NCBI RefSeq assembly: GCF_037948395.1
Contig: NZ_CP149940.1
Coordinates: forward strand, 2,480,001-2,544,000
Source: Serratia nevei
GTDB lineage: Bacteria; Pseudomonadota; Gammaproteobacteria; Enterobacterales; Enterobacteriaceae
Length of the DNA: 64,000 bases
Direction: 5' to 3'
Made by a program: the position numbers and the translations under genes
Part shown: piece by piece, positions 32,410-42,798 of the stretch
How the letters are laid out: every line of letters begins with the position of its first letter
How positions within the stretch are numbered: position 1 is the first letter of the stretch
Notes under the pieces: generated by a model
Told to the model about the DNA's origin: nothing
The model's database searches: none
Seen by the model: only the letters and a program-made list of their open reading frames with translations

Positions 32410-34188
32410 ATGTTGCCTGACGACCGCTTGCCCACTGAGGGCGCCAGTTTGTTGACCCATCCGCTGGCGGAATCCTGGCAGCGCAGCCGGGGCTACGGCC
32501 TGGCGCGCGCCGATCAGCACATCTCGTTCATCAAAGCCGGGTTGCTCGAAGAGCGGCGCAGCCGCAACGACTGGGTGCCGCAACGGGTGCAGCCGCTGAT
32601 CGAGCAGCTGGGCGCGCAAATTACGCGCCAGCCCGCCATTGTGGTCATTGCCGACGCCGACGGGCTGGTGCTGGAAACCCGCGGCAATACCGATTTTCTG
32701 CATAAGGCATCGCGCTTTGCGCTGGCGCCGGGCAACCCGTGGGGAGAAGCGGAGCGGGGCACCAACGCCATCGGCACCGCGCTGGCGCTGGGCGCGTTCT
32801 GCGAAGTGCGCGGCGACCAGCATTACCTCAACCAAAATGCCGGATTGAACTGCACCGCCGCGCCGATCTACCGGCCGGATGGCCACATTGCCGGGATATT
32901 GGATCTTTCCGCCCCCGCGCAGCGGCCGTATCGCGATGCACAGCGCCTGATCATGCAGGCGGTGCGACATATCGAACACCGCTGGGTCAGAAGCGCGATC
33001 GCCGATCGTCACTGGACGCTGCGCCTGCACGCCGACGCCGGTAGCTTGGGCAGCGCGCAGGAGCTGCTGCTGGTGTTTCACGACGAAGTGTTGGTCGCCG
33101 CCAATCGGCTGGCGATGCTGGAGTTCCAGCTTTCACCGGCCGCATTCGGCTCGGTTGAGTTCGCCCAGCTGTTCCCCGATCTGCTGCGGCAGCCCTCCGG
33201 CGCACCGCACCAGACGCTGGCCGGCAATCAACGGCATTATTATTCGCTGCTCGAGGCGCCGCAGCGCCGCGTCAGCGCCCTGCGTTCGGTTCCGCCGCCG
33301 GCGGAAAGGCATGACGAACAGCATCAGAAGGCGCTGCGCATTCTCAATGCCGGTCTTTCCCTGTGCGTGACCGGCGAAACCGGCTGCGGCAAGGAGCACT
33401 TCAGCCGACGCCTGTTTCAAGAGAGCCGCTGGCGCAACGGCAACTTCGTGGCGATCAACTGCGCGGCGCTGCCTGAGCCGCTGATCGAGTCCGAGTTGTT
33501 CGGCTATGCCCCGGGGGCGTTTACCGGCGCCAACCCGAAAGGCTATATCGGCAAGATCCGCGAGGCGGACGGCGGCGTGCTGTTCCTCGATGAAATCGGC
33601 GACATGCCGGCGGGCCTGCAGACGCGGCTGCTGCGGGTGTTACAGGAAAAAACGGTCACGCCGCTCGGCAGCCGCAGCGCTTATCCGGTCGATTTCGCGC
33701 TGGTCTGCGCCACGCACCACGATCTGCATCGGCAGGTACAGGCGGGGGCATTTCGCGAGGATTTGCTGTACCGCATCCAGGAATACAGCCTGCGCATTCC
33801 GCCGCTCAGAGAGCGGGCGCAGCTGGAAGCCTTCATTTTGCAGCTGTGGCGAGAGCTGGGCGGCGAGCGGCGCGACATTCGCCTGCTGCCGGAGGCGCTG
33901 GCGATGCTGGCGCGCTACCCGTGGCCCGGCAACGTGCGGCAGCTGTTGAGTACGCTCAAGGTGTTGCTGGCGCTGGCGGACGATCATGCGGTGCTCACTC
34001 TGGACGATCTGCCGCAGTCCATCGCGGTGCTGGCGCCGCGCCAGGAGAACGACGATACCGGCCTGGAGGATCTGCAGGCGGCGATCGGCAGGGCGGGCGG
34101 CAACCTCAGCCGGGCGGCGAAGGCGCTCGGCGTTTCGCGCAGCACGCTGTACCGCAAGCTGGGAAGGCAGAAAGCGGCGGCGGAATGA
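32410..34188 (+). CDS. Sigma-54-dependent transcriptional activator, AcoR-like
   Basis: A 592-residue enhancer-binding protein. An N-terminal sensor part (about 1-300, GAF-like) is followed by an AAA+ domain with Walker A GETGCGKE, the sigma-54 contact loop ESELFGYAPGAFTGA, Walker B GGVLFLDEIGDM and the R-finger region, and a C-terminal Fis-type helix-turn-helix (GGNLSRAAKALGVSRSTLYRKL). AcoR proteins activate acetoin or alcohol/aldehyde catabolic genes. The divergent aldehyde dehydrogenase with its -24/-12 promoter is the clear target. The ATG at 32410 follows GGGGGAG. No receiver domain, so it is not part of a two-component system. Confidence 0.92.
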   Translation: MLPDDRLPTEGASLLTHPLAESWQRSRGYGLARADQHISFIKAGLLEERRSRNDWVPQRVQPLIEQLGAQITRQPAIVVIADADGLVLETRGNTDFLHKASRFALAPGNPWGEAERGTNAIGTALALGAFCEVRGDQHYLNQNAGLNCTAAPIYRPDGHIAGILDLSAPAQRPYRDAQRLIMQAVRHIEHRWVRSAIADRHWTLRLHADAGSLGSAQELLLVFHDEVLVAANRLAMLEFQLSPAAFGSVEFAQLFPDLLRQPSGAPHQTLAGNQRHYYSLLEAPQRRVSALRSVPPPAERHDEQHQKALRILNAGLSLCVTGETGCGKEHFSRRLFQESRWRNGNFVAINCAALPEPLIESELFGYAPGAFTGANPKGYIGKIREADGGVLFLDEIGDMPAGLQTRLLRVLQEKTVTPLGSRSAYPVDFALVCATHHDLHRQVQAGAFREDLLYRIQEYSLRIPPLRERAQLEAFILQLWRELGGERRDIRLLPEALAMLARYPWPGNVRQLLSTLKVLLALADDHAVLTLDDLPQSIAVLAPRQENDDTGLEDLQAAIGRAGGNLSRAAKALGVSRSTLYRKLGRQKAAAE

Positions 34189-34212
34189 AACATCATGATT
34201 GACCATCAATAG

Positions 34213-34235
34213 CCGGCCCCTCGATGCGGGGCCGG
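34213..34235. terminator. Bidirectional terminator between the activator gene and the solute-binding protein gene
   Basis: CCGGCCCC / GGGGCCGG, a perfect 8-bp stem with a 7-base loop, extended by an A-T pair and a G-T wobble. It lies 24 bp after one stop and 8 bp after the other. Confidence 0.75.
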
Positions 34236-34243
34236 TTCACGCC

Positions 34244-35161
34244 TTAGTCTCCCAGTCCCGGCGGGTTAATCTCGGAATGGGCGATCTTCTCGTCGCTCTC
34301 CGCCCAGCGATCCAGCACCTGCAGATAGCTGCCGTTAGCGATGGCGCCGTTGAGCGATGCCTGCACCGCGTCCACCAGGCCGTTGCCTTTCTTCAGCGTG
34401 ACGGCGATGTTGGCGGTTTTCGGCCAGCCGCCGGGCACGATGCCTACCAGCCGGGTTTTGCCGGTCAGCCGCGCCTGGTAAGCGCCGGAGACGTTGGGCC
34501 CGAAGGTGGCGTCGGCGCGGCCGGACTGAATGGCCAGCGTGGAGGCGGCCTTGTCGGTGACGTACACCGGCTGCAGCGGCGCCAGCCCCTTGGCGCGGTT
34601 CTCCTTGTCCCAGGCCAGCAGCACCGCTTCCTGGTTGGTGCCGGAATCGACGATGATCTTTTTACCGGCGATATCCGGCGCGGTGTTGATCTGGGTGATC
34701 TTGCTGTCGGATTTGACGTAGAAGCCCAGCGTATCCTGGCGATAGGTGGCGAAATCGAATTTGGTCTTGCGCTCGTTGGTCACGGTGATGTTGTAAACCG
34801 CGGCGTCATATTTGCCAGAGGCCACTCCCAGCGGCCAGTCTTCCCACGAGGTGGGCACCAGCTTGAGTTTCAACCCCAAACCGTCGGCCACCAGGCGTGC
34901 GATGTCCGCCTCGCTGCCGATCACCGTTTTGTTGTCGCGGGCGTACAGGCCGAACGGCGGGCCGCTGCCCAGCAGGGAAATGGCCACCGTCAGCGTGCCG
35001 GGCTCCACGAACTTGAAACCGGCGGGGATTTTGGCGACCGCCTCGGCGTTCTTCACCGTATGGATCGGCGTTTCGTTGGCGACGATATCCACCCCTGGCG
35101 CGGCCGCGGCGGAAAAGCTCAGCAGCGCCGCCATCACTATCATCTTTTTGCTATCTATCAT
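34244..35161 (-). CDS. Periplasmic amino-acid-type solute-binding protein (family 3)
   Basis: A 305-residue type II periplasmic binding protein with an N-terminal signal sequence (SKKMIVMAALLSFSAAAAP). The mature core has the family 3 pattern: TLTVAISLLGSGPPFGLYARDN, GSEADIARLVADGLGLKLKLV, YDAAVYNITVTNERKTKFDF and DSGTNQEAVLLAW. Ligands of this family are amino acids or opines. No ABC permease or ATPase gene is next to it, so it is a solo component. The start is uncertain between 35161 and 35176 or 35194; I chose 35161 because AAGG lies upstream and the signal sequence is then of normal length. Confidence 0.82.
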   Translation of the reverse strand: MIDSKKMIVMAALLSFSAAAAPGVDIVANETPIHTVKNAEAVAKIPAGFKFVEPGTLTVAISLLGSGPPFGLYARDNKTVIGSEADIARLVADGLGLKLKLVPTSWEDWPLGVASGKYDAAVYNITVTNERKTKFDFATYRQDTLGFYVKSDSKITQINTAPDIAGKKIIVDSGTNQEAVLLAWDKENRAKGLAPLQPVYVTDKAASTLAIQSGRADATFGPNVSGAYQARLTGKTRLVGIVPGGWPKTANIAVTLKKGNGLVDAVQASLNGAIANGSYLQVLDRWAESDEKIAHSEINPPGLGD

Positions 35162-35310
35162 TATGTTAATTACCTTCATTATTAGGATTGTCACAGGGTC
35201 GTTGCACTATCTCTGAAGGCTAAAGGTCTGTGAACGAACAAAATCAACTATCCAATCTTGGAAAAATCATGATGCGCCGCCGGTGGCGCTGAATCTTTCG
35301 AGGATGAACC

Positions 35311-36417
35311 ATGTCGTCGCGCTTCGCTACGTTGGGCCGCATACCGCGCGGCGTGTGGATCTTGGGTGGGGTGAGCCTGCTGATGGACGTTTCCTCGGAA
35401 ATGATCCACAGCCTGCTGCCGCTGTTTATGGCGACGACGCTCGGCGTCAGCGTGATCGTCATCGGGCTGATCGAAGGGCTGGCGGAGGCGACGGCATTGA
35501 TCGTCAAGGTGTTCTCCGGCGTGCTCAGCGATTACCTCGGCAAGCGTAAAGGGCTGGCGCTGCTGGGCTACGGGCTGGGCGCCATCAGCAAACCGTTTTT
35601 TGCCGTCGCGTCGTCATCCGGCATGGTGATGGGCGCGCGCCTGTTGGATCGTGTGGGCAAAGGCATCCGCGGCGCGCCGCGCGACGCCCTGGTGGCCGAT
35701 GTGACGCCGCCGGAAATTCGCGGCGCGGCCTTTGGGCTGCGCCAGTCGCTGGATACCGTCGGCGCCTTTTTAGGGCCACTGCTGGCCGTCGGCCTGAAAG
35801 AGCCGGCCGCCGCGATAACCGACAAGCGAACCCACCCGATTACCCGCGCCAATCTGCGGCTGCTGGGGCGTGGCTATTGGTGGGTAGTGGGCATCGGCGC
35901 CGTCTTCACGTTGGCGCGCTTCAGCGAGGCGTTTCTGGTGCTGAAGGCGCAGCAGGGCGGCACGCCGCTGGCGTTGATCCCGCTGGTGATGGTCGCCATG
36001 AACCTGGTCTACGCCTGCTCGGCCTATCCGTTCGGTAAACTGTCCGACCGCATGAGCCATAAAGGAATGTTAAAAGCCGGTTTGCTGGTGCTGATCGCCG
36101 CCGATGTGGTGCTGGCGTTGAGCGATCATTGGGCGGGCGTGCTGTTTGGCGTGGCGCTGTGGGGCGTGCACATGGGCATGACGCAGGGGCTGTTGGCGGC
36201 GATGGTGGCGCATACCGCGCCGGCGCACCTGCGCGGCACCGCGTTCGGCATGTTCAACCTGGTCAGCGGCGTAGCGCTGCTGCTGGCGAGTCTCGGGGCC
36301 GGCATGCTGTGGGAGCTGGCCGGTTCCGCCTCCACCTTTTACGCCGGCGCGATCGTCTGCGTGGTGACGCTTATCGGCATGCAGCTGGCGCCGTTCGGCG
36401 AACAGCAGGGCGTTTAA
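35311..36417 (+). CDS. MFS transporter
   Basis: A 368-residue major facilitator with about 11-12 helices. The start RIPRGVWILGGVSLLMDVSS and the loop GVLSDYLGKRKGLALLGYG (motif A region) are typical, as is GKGIRGAPRDALVADVTPP in the middle loop. This subgroup is common in proteobacteria and has no assigned substrate. The C-terminus overlaps the 3' end of the convergent GGDEF-EAL gene by 4 bp. Confidence 0.85.
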   Translation: MSSRFATLGRIPRGVWILGGVSLLMDVSSEMIHSLLPLFMATTLGVSVIVIGLIEGLAEATALIVKVFSGVLSDYLGKRKGLALLGYGLGAISKPFFAVASSSGMVMGARLLDRVGKGIRGAPRDALVADVTPPEIRGAAFGLRQSLDTVGAFLGPLLAVGLKEPAAAITDKRTHPITRANLRLLGRGYWWVVGIGAVFTLARFSEAFLVLKAQQGGTPLALIPLVMVAMNLVYACSAYPFGKLSDRMSHKGMLKAGLLVLIAADVVLALSDHWAGVLFGVALWGVHMGMTQGLLAAMVAHTAPAHLRGTAFGMFNLVSGVALLLASLGAGMLWELAGSASTFYAGAIVCVVTLIGMQLAPFGEQQGV

Positions 36418-38507
36418 CGGCCGTCGACAGGCTGCGGTGCTGCCTGCAGCAGCTCGGGCACCCGCTGGGATTCCACCGCCCGGCTGAACAGAAAACCTTG
36501 GCCGATGTGGAAACCGGCTTCGCACAGCGTTTGCCGCTGCTGCTCGGTTTCCACCCCTTCGGCGATGATATCGATCGACAGCTTTTGACCGAGAATGCCG
36601 ATGCTTTCCACGATCGCCAGGATCGCCGGTTCGGTATTCATACGTTGAACGAAGTCGCAGTCCAGCTTAATGCAGTCCAGCGGGTAATCCATGATATGGC
36701 TGAACGAGGAGTGACCGGTGCCGAAGTCGTCCAGCGCGATGCGGATGCCCATCTCCTTGAGCATTTGCAACGCGCGCAGCACGTACTTCGAACCGTGCTT
36801 GTTGAACGCGTGTTCGGTCACCTCCAGTTCGATCAGGTGGTGGGGAATGTGGAACTTCAGCAGGCGCTGCAGGAAAGTTTCGGCGTAGTTGTCGCGTAAA
36901 AACTCGATCGGCGACACGTTCAGCGAGATGGGCTGCACCGCCACGCCGGCCGCGCGCCAGCGGGCGATATCGGCGAAGACCTTCAGCTGCATGGCTTCGC
37001 TGATCTTGGTCGCCAGCTCGTAGTCGTTGAACGCCTCGCTCACCGTCGCCGGCAGCTGCACGCCGTTGATCGGGCAGTGCCAGCGCAGTAAGGCTTCAAA
37101 GCCGACGATGCTGCCGTCGGTCAGGCTGACCTTCGGTTGGTAGCTGGGGCGGATGCAGTTGTCACGCACGATCTGGCGCGCGTAGTTGAGCTGGCTGGCG
37201 CGGGCGCGCGCCTTGTCCATCATCTTGCGGTCGAACATATAGACGCCGCCGCGGCCGCCGTCTTTCAGCTCATACAGCGCAGTATCGGCGCATTTCATCA
37301 GTTCCGAAGCGTCGCGGGCGTCTTTGGGGTAGATGGCGCCGCCGATGCTCATGCCGCAGTGCAGCGTCTTGCCGCCGTGGGTGATCGGCGTCTCCAGCTG
37401 CAGCAGAAACTTGTTGGCGATGCGGAAAATATCCTGCTCGTTTTCGACGTCGCTGATCACCACGGCGAACTCATCGCCGCCGAGGCGAGAGACGAACGAG
37501 TGCGTATTCATGCAGGCGCTGAGCCTTTTGCCCAAAACCCGCAGCAGATGGTCGCCCGCCGCGTGGCCCAGCGTGTCATTCACCAGCTTGAAGTGGTCAA
37601 GATCCAGCAGCATCAGCCCAAGCGACTTGTTGCCGTGCAGGGCCCGCTTCATCTCTTGCTTCAGTTTCTTCTTGAACAGGCGCCGGTTGGGCAGGCCGGT
37701 CAATTCGTCATATTCGCTGGCGAGCAACAGGCGTTGTTCCATCACGCGTTGCGAAGTCACGTCGCGTGACACGCACAAGATCTCGGCCACGGTGCCGTGT
37801 TCGTCGCTGACCGGCGTGAGAATGTTGTCCCAGTGCTGTTTTTTGCCCTGCGGCGTCACGCTCAATCCCGTGAAGCGCGCATTTTTTCCGGCTCTGACGC
37901 TGCGCAGCGCCTTGCGGCCGCGGCGCCGGATCTCGGGCGACAGCAGCCCCAGCCAGGGCATGCCAAACTCTTTTTGCCCCGGATCAAGGCCGAGCGCCAG
38001 GCTGCCGGAGCGGTTCATGTGGCGCAGCGTGCCGTCGTGATTGATCACTTTAATGCAGTCCACGCTGGCGTCCAGCATGTCTTGCTGGATAGACAGCGCC
38101 TGAACGTTTTGCTGGCGCTGCAGCATTTGCGGATGAATGTCGGTCGCCGTCAGGTACCAGCTGGGCTCCAGCGCCATGCCGTCCTGCCGGGCGTTAAACG
38201 CCAGCATAAACCAACGGTAGGCGCCGCTGCGATCGCGCAGGCGGGCCTCGCCGGCGAACGAGGAGAGGGCCACGATCGCCTGGCGCCACTGCGCGGCCAG
38301 CCGCTCGCGATCGTCGGGGTGCAGGGCATCGAGCCAGTCGGCGGCGCCGTGTTCACCGGCGATAGCGCCGGTATAGTCGCGCCACTGTTTATTGAAGTAA
38401 CCGCCAAGGCGGTTGCCGAAGCAAATCAGGCCGGGCAAGTCGTCTACGATTTCGCCATAGAGATCAATCGGATTTTTGTTATTGCTCTGCTTGGGCAACA
38501 GGGTCAT
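36414..38507 (-). CDS. PAS-GGDEF-EAL cyclic di-GMP signalling protein
   Basis: A 697-residue cytoplasmic protein. Two PAS-like sensor domains (about 15-125 and 140-260) are followed by a GGDEF domain with the intact catalytic loop RLGGDEFAVV and an EAL domain with the intact GFEALLRW and DDFGTGHSSF motifs. Both enzyme motifs look active, so the protein could make and break c-di-GMP according to the PAS signal; no TM segment is present. The start at 38507 has GAGG 9 bp upstream, the longer frame does not. No partner gene adjoins. Confidence 0.92.
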   Translation of the reverse strand: MTLLPKQSNNKNPIDLYGEIVDDLPGLICFGNRLGGYFNKQWRDYTGAIAGEHGAADWLDALHPDDRERLAAQWRQAIVALSSFAGEARLRDRSGAYRWFMLAFNARQDGMALEPSWYLTATDIHPQMLQRQQNVQALSIQQDMLDASVDCIKVINHDGTLRHMNRSGSLALGLDPGQKEFGMPWLGLLSPEIRRRGRKALRSVRAGKNARFTGLSVTPQGKKQHWDNILTPVSDEHGTVAEILCVSRDVTSQRVMEQRLLLASEYDELTGLPNRRLFKKKLKQEMKRALHGNKSLGLMLLDLDHFKLVNDTLGHAAGDHLLRVLGKRLSACMNTHSFVSRLGGDEFAVVISDVENEQDIFRIANKFLLQLETPITHGGKTLHCGMSIGGAIYPKDARDASELMKCADTALYELKDGGRGGVYMFDRKMMDKARARASQLNYARQIVRDNCIRPSYQPKVSLTDGSIVGFEALLRWHCPINGVQLPATVSEAFNDYELATKISEAMQLKVFADIARWRAAGVAVQPISLNVSPIEFLRDNYAETFLQRLLKFHIPHHLIELEVTEHAFNKHGSKYVLRALQMLKEMGIRIALDDFGTGHSSFSHIMDYPLDCIKLDCDFVQRMNTEPAILAIVESIGILGQKLSIDIIAEGVETEQQRQTLCEAGFHIGQGFLFSRAVESQRVPELLQAAPQPVDGR

Positions 38508-38946
38508 GCGGTATTTCCTCGGAAAATTACCCATATTCTCGCTCTAGAGCAGAGCTTCTTTCAATATAGTCTTGCCAATGAAAATGGGAATAGCCAGCGG
38601 GCGCGGCTAAAAATCGGCCCGCTAGCATGGAATACATCCAGCGTGAACGCATTAGGAATACTCCTGTTATTTATAAGCATCCCTTATATTGCAGCGAAAA
38701 ATAAGTGATCGGACCACGCCGCGTTATTGCCGTGAAAATTAATCATTCTTGATGTTTCTCTATGGCTAAATGTTCAGTCGCCATGATGTACTCCCTGGCG
38801 CTATTCTGCCCGCTCTATGCGGTAATACTGACAAAAACCGCAGTCCAGACGGGGGTGAACGCCATTTTATGCACTCTGCAGCGCCCGTTTACTGGGGCTT
38901 AGCGGAAAAATCATGATGCAAATCAAGAAATGTTTTGTTTCATCTG

Positions 38947-38975
38947 TTGACACTTTGCTTACGCGTGAGATAGCC
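38947..38975 (+). promoter_or_regulatory. Candidate promoter under the Fur box
   Basis: A perfect TTGACA (38947-38952) is followed after 16 bp by GATAGC (38969-38974), a poor -10 box. The Fur box begins 3-8 bp downstream and would cover the start site. The transcript would read toward the protease gene on the plus strand. Confidence 0.45.
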
Positions 38976-38977
38976 TC

Positions 38978-38997
38978 GCGAATGATAATCATTAGCA
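38978..38997. promoter_or_regulatory. Fur box
   Basis: GCGAATGATAATCATTAGC matches the 19-bp Fur consensus at 16 positions, and TGATAATCATTAGCA matches the 7-1-7 form at 13 of 14. It is about 445 bp upstream of the serralysin start. It is the clearest Fur site in the window, yet no recognised iron gene follows it. Confidence 0.75.
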
Positions 38998-39335
38998 AAA
39001 CTGGATGGTGGCGCAAATGCATTCACGCAATTATCTCCGGGTAACCGTTCGGATAACAGACCAGATTCACAGCACAAGAGCCTGTCTGATGTGGTCTCTG
39101 GCAACGAGGCAATGCATCGGACGGCCGTTGTCATTAGACCTCTTGAGCGACATCTCAACTTAGCCTCAACGCGCAGACACTGGAATCACACCCTTGCCGG
39201 ATCAATGCGGCCTGTTACTTTCGCGCATTTTGCACGGACACATCGCGATCTCATGCAGTTGCATCAGTTATCAATCATGGGTAAGGAGGCTCGGGTAGTT
39301 AAAAGTAAATTTACTCTCTGGGTGTAAAGGGATAG

Positions 39336-40880
<1,545 letters not shown>

Positions 40881-40886
40881 AACGGC

Positions 40887-40914
40887 AACGGTGGGCGATG
40901 ATGCCCACCGTTTT
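40887..40914 (+). terminator. Terminator between the protease and inhibitor genes
   Basis: AACGGTGGGC / GCCCACCGTT, a perfect 10-bp stem with a 6-base loop, immediately followed by TT. It begins 7 bp after the serralysin stop and ends 14 bp before the inhibitor start, so read-through would set the inhibitor level. Confidence 0.88.
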
Positions 40915-40927
40915 GCATGGGCCAGCT

Positions 40928-41293
40928 ATGTGTAAATCTATTCTTGTCGGAATAATATTCTTGTTTTCAGGAGCCTCTATGGCAAGCAGTCTGGTTTTAC
41001 CTTCTGCCGAAACGCTATCCGGGCAGTGGACGGTCAGCGATAAATCAAAGTCCTGTGTTGTACAGCTCAACACGGAGGGTGTGGAATCGGCCGGCGGCTA
41101 TAGCCTAAAATTTTTGTCTGATTGCACGCCCGACGTCTTGCCGCAAGAGCCAGTGGCGTGGCGTCCTGCACCCGATGGCATTGCATTGTTAGACAAGGAA
41201 GGGCTGACTGTACTTTTCTTCTCTCAGGAAGACGATCATTACCGCAGTCAAATCTGGGCCGAGACGGGAAAGATCCTGAAGAGAAATAACTAG
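40928..41293 (+). CDS. Periplasmic inhibitor of serralysin (Inh/AprI family)
   Basis: A 121-residue protein with a signal peptide (MCKSILVGIIFLFSGASMAS) and a beta-barrel domain typical of the Inh family: TLSGQWTVSDKSKSCVVQLN with a Cys and a second Cys in FLSDCTPDVLP, likely a disulfide. The mature N-terminus SSLVLPSAETL is the trunk that inserts into the protease active site in this family. The start at 40928 lies after the terminator hairpin; the upstream ATG pair at 40898 is inside the loop. It protects the cell from protease that stays in the periplasm. Confidence 0.88.
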   Translation: MCKSILVGIIFLFSGASMASSLVLPSAETLSGQWTVSDKSKSCVVQLNTEGVESAGGYSLKFLSDCTPDVLPQEPVAWRPAPDGIALLDKEGLTVLFFSQEDDHYRSQIWAETGKILKRNN

Positions 41294-41367
41294 CGGAAAA
41301 CGCCGGCCTGACCCGGCGGTTATCCCACCTCACGCCACCCAGCCTCCGCCGTAACGGTGGGGGGCTT

Positions 41368-41664
41368 TTATGGGGAGGTCGGCAAGCCGTCGACGATGGT
41401 AATCATGGCTTCCGCTACGTGGCGCCGCTGTTGTTTCGCCAGCTGATAGGCCGGTGAATGGTAGCAGGCCAACGCGGTGGCGTAGTCGTCGAATTCGATC
41501 AGCACATGTTTCACAAACGCCGGGCCTTCCAACGTTTGCGCCTGTTCGCCGCGGGCGAGAAAACGGGCGTTGAACTGGCGAAACGCCTGAGGCGCCAAAT
41601 CCATATAATGCTGATATTGCTGCGGATCTTTCACGGTGACATGGGCAATCCAGTAAGCGGGCAT
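41368..41664 (-). CDS. DUF1330 domain protein
   Basis: A 98-residue protein of the DUF1330 family, a ferredoxin-like fold: start AYWIAHVTVKDPQQYQHYM, then FNARFLARGEQAQTLEG and the core VLIEFDDYATALACYHSPAY. No enzymatic role is established for this family. The gene stops one base before the GntR regulator stop on the same strand, so it is the second gene of the regulator transcript. Confidence 0.9.
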   Translation of the reverse strand: MPAYWIAHVTVKDPQQYQHYMDLAPQAFRQFNARFLARGEQAQTLEGPAFVKHVLIEFDDYATALACYHSPAYQLAKQQRRHVAEAMITIVDGLPTSP

Positions 41665-41665
41665 C

Positions 41666-42340
41666 TCAGGGCTCCTGTTGCAGAATGCGCTTAGCCAGCG
41701 CGGCGGCCTCGGTCAGGTGATCGATGACTTCTTGCCTGGCCTGTGTCGGATTGTTTTGTTCGATGGCGTGATAGATCCGCGTCATGCGCTCGAAACCGGC
41801 CAGCTGGCGCTCCGGGGTTTTCAGGGTCAGGGCGCGCAGGCGGCTGATGCGGCTATTCAGGCGTTGAACGATTTCCCAGGCGATGGCGTGATGGGCCACC
41901 TGGAAAATGGTTTCATAAAAGGCCTGCGACGCCTCAACGCGCTGAATATCGTCCTGCCCGGCCGAAGCCTGATTAATTGCAATTAATTTTTCATGCAGTT
42001 TCTTTTTATCTTCCGGCCCGGCTTTCAAAGCGCAGTCGTGAGCGGCATCCTGTTCAAGCAGCAGACGAATAGTATAAATCTGCTCGGCAATTTCCCAGGT
42101 CAGAATAGCGACAATCGGCCCTTTCTTGCCGAGTGTTTCAATGAGCCCCTCCGCTTCGAGATAACGGATCACCTCGCGCACCACGCTGCGGCTGACGCCC
42201 AGCTCCTCGCACAGGCTGCGTTCCACCAAACGATCGCCGGCCTGAAAATACCCTGAGATAATCGCCTGCCTAATTTTCGCCAATGCCAATTCGCGCAAGG
42301 TGACCGGTGCATTCTCAATCTTCAATGACGCCTGAACCAT
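41666..42340 (-). CDS. GntR family (FCD-type) transcriptional regulator
   Basis: A 224-residue regulator. The N-terminal winged helix has RELALAKIRQAIISGYFQAG, ERSLCEELGVSRSVVREVIR and the wing residues EGLIETLGKKGPIVA; the C-terminal FCD all-helical domain (about 90-215) binds an organic-acid ligand, usually with a metal. FCD regulators such as FadR and VanR bind TGGTnnnACCA-like sites. A perfect match, TGGTATACCA, lies in the divergent intergenic region. It should control the catabolic operon starting at 42799. The start at 42340 is chosen because the longer frame has no homology and lacks a ribosome-binding site. Confidence 0.9.
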   Translation of the reverse strand: MVQASLKIENAPVTLRELALAKIRQAIISGYFQAGDRLVERSLCEELGVSRSVVREVIRYLEAEGLIETLGKKGPIVAILTWEIAEQIYTIRLLLEQDAAHDCALKAGPEDKKKLHEKLIAINQASAGQDDIQRVEASQAFYETIFQVAHHAIAWEIVQRLNSRISRLRALTLKTPERQLAGFERMTRIYHAIEQNNPTQARQEVIDHLTEAAALAKRILQQEP

Positions 42341-42704
42341 AATTGTCTCTATTTTTTGTGGATCATCATTAATCCGGATAACGACGCGTATTCCCGTTTG
42401 CCCGGTACTATTAACATCTTTCCAACCCGCAAAGCAACGGCGGCCGATTTCGCGCCGCATCGCTAAAACGGCGAATGTTGCAGCAGCTCACAAAATCGAA
42501 AGATAGCCTAAAAAAAACGCTTTTCGTTGCCGATACCCGCTGGCTCAACGGGTTCGGCACGGGCACCGGCCGCTGAGCGGAAGCGGTCGTGGCCGGCGTT
42601 TCGCCCCCGGCCAAAGTCCACGCAGATTTATTAATATTTTGATTAATATAGGTTATTTTCAATTTCCCTTTACCTTATTAGATGAAAATAAGAATACCGT
42701 ATTA

Positions 42705-42714
42705 TGGTATACCA
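42705..42714. promoter_or_regulatory. Operator for the FCD-type GntR regulator
   Basis: TGGTATACCA is a perfect palindrome of the FadR/VanR type. It lies 4 bp upstream of the TTGACA promoter box of the catabolic operon. Confidence 0.65.
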
Positions 42715-42718
42715 AATT

Positions 42719-42748
42719 TTGACATGCCAATCTGCCCGATGTTATACC
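42719..42748 (+). promoter_or_regulatory. Promoter of the catabolic operon
   Basis: A perfect TTGACA -35 box (42719-42724) is followed by TATACC (42743-42748) after 18 bp. The start site would be near 42755, giving a leader of about 44 bases before the ATG at 42799. Confidence 0.6.
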
Positions 42749-42798
42749 CTCGACTCGTGACATCTGATTAACATTTGGTTTACTTTTCGAGGTCCCTT

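Larger units (their letters stand above)
42341..42798. other. Divergent promoter region of the catabolic operon
   Basis: A 458-bp region; the short antisense frame at 42411-42662 is not supported. The 42600-42750 part is AT-rich and contains the GntR-type operator and a promoter listed separately. Confidence 0.7.

Noticed and set aside
38940..39158. 72-residue minus frame over the Fur box
   Set aside because: It runs through the Fur box and promoter region and has no recognisable features.
39091..39327. 78-residue frame in the orphan region before serralysin
   Set aside because: No ribosome-binding site, no signal of any family, Arg/His/Thr-rich; kept only as part of the unexplained region.
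42411..42662. 83-residue minus frame in the GntR/operon intergenic region
   Set aside because: No homology or start signal; lies in the regulatory region.
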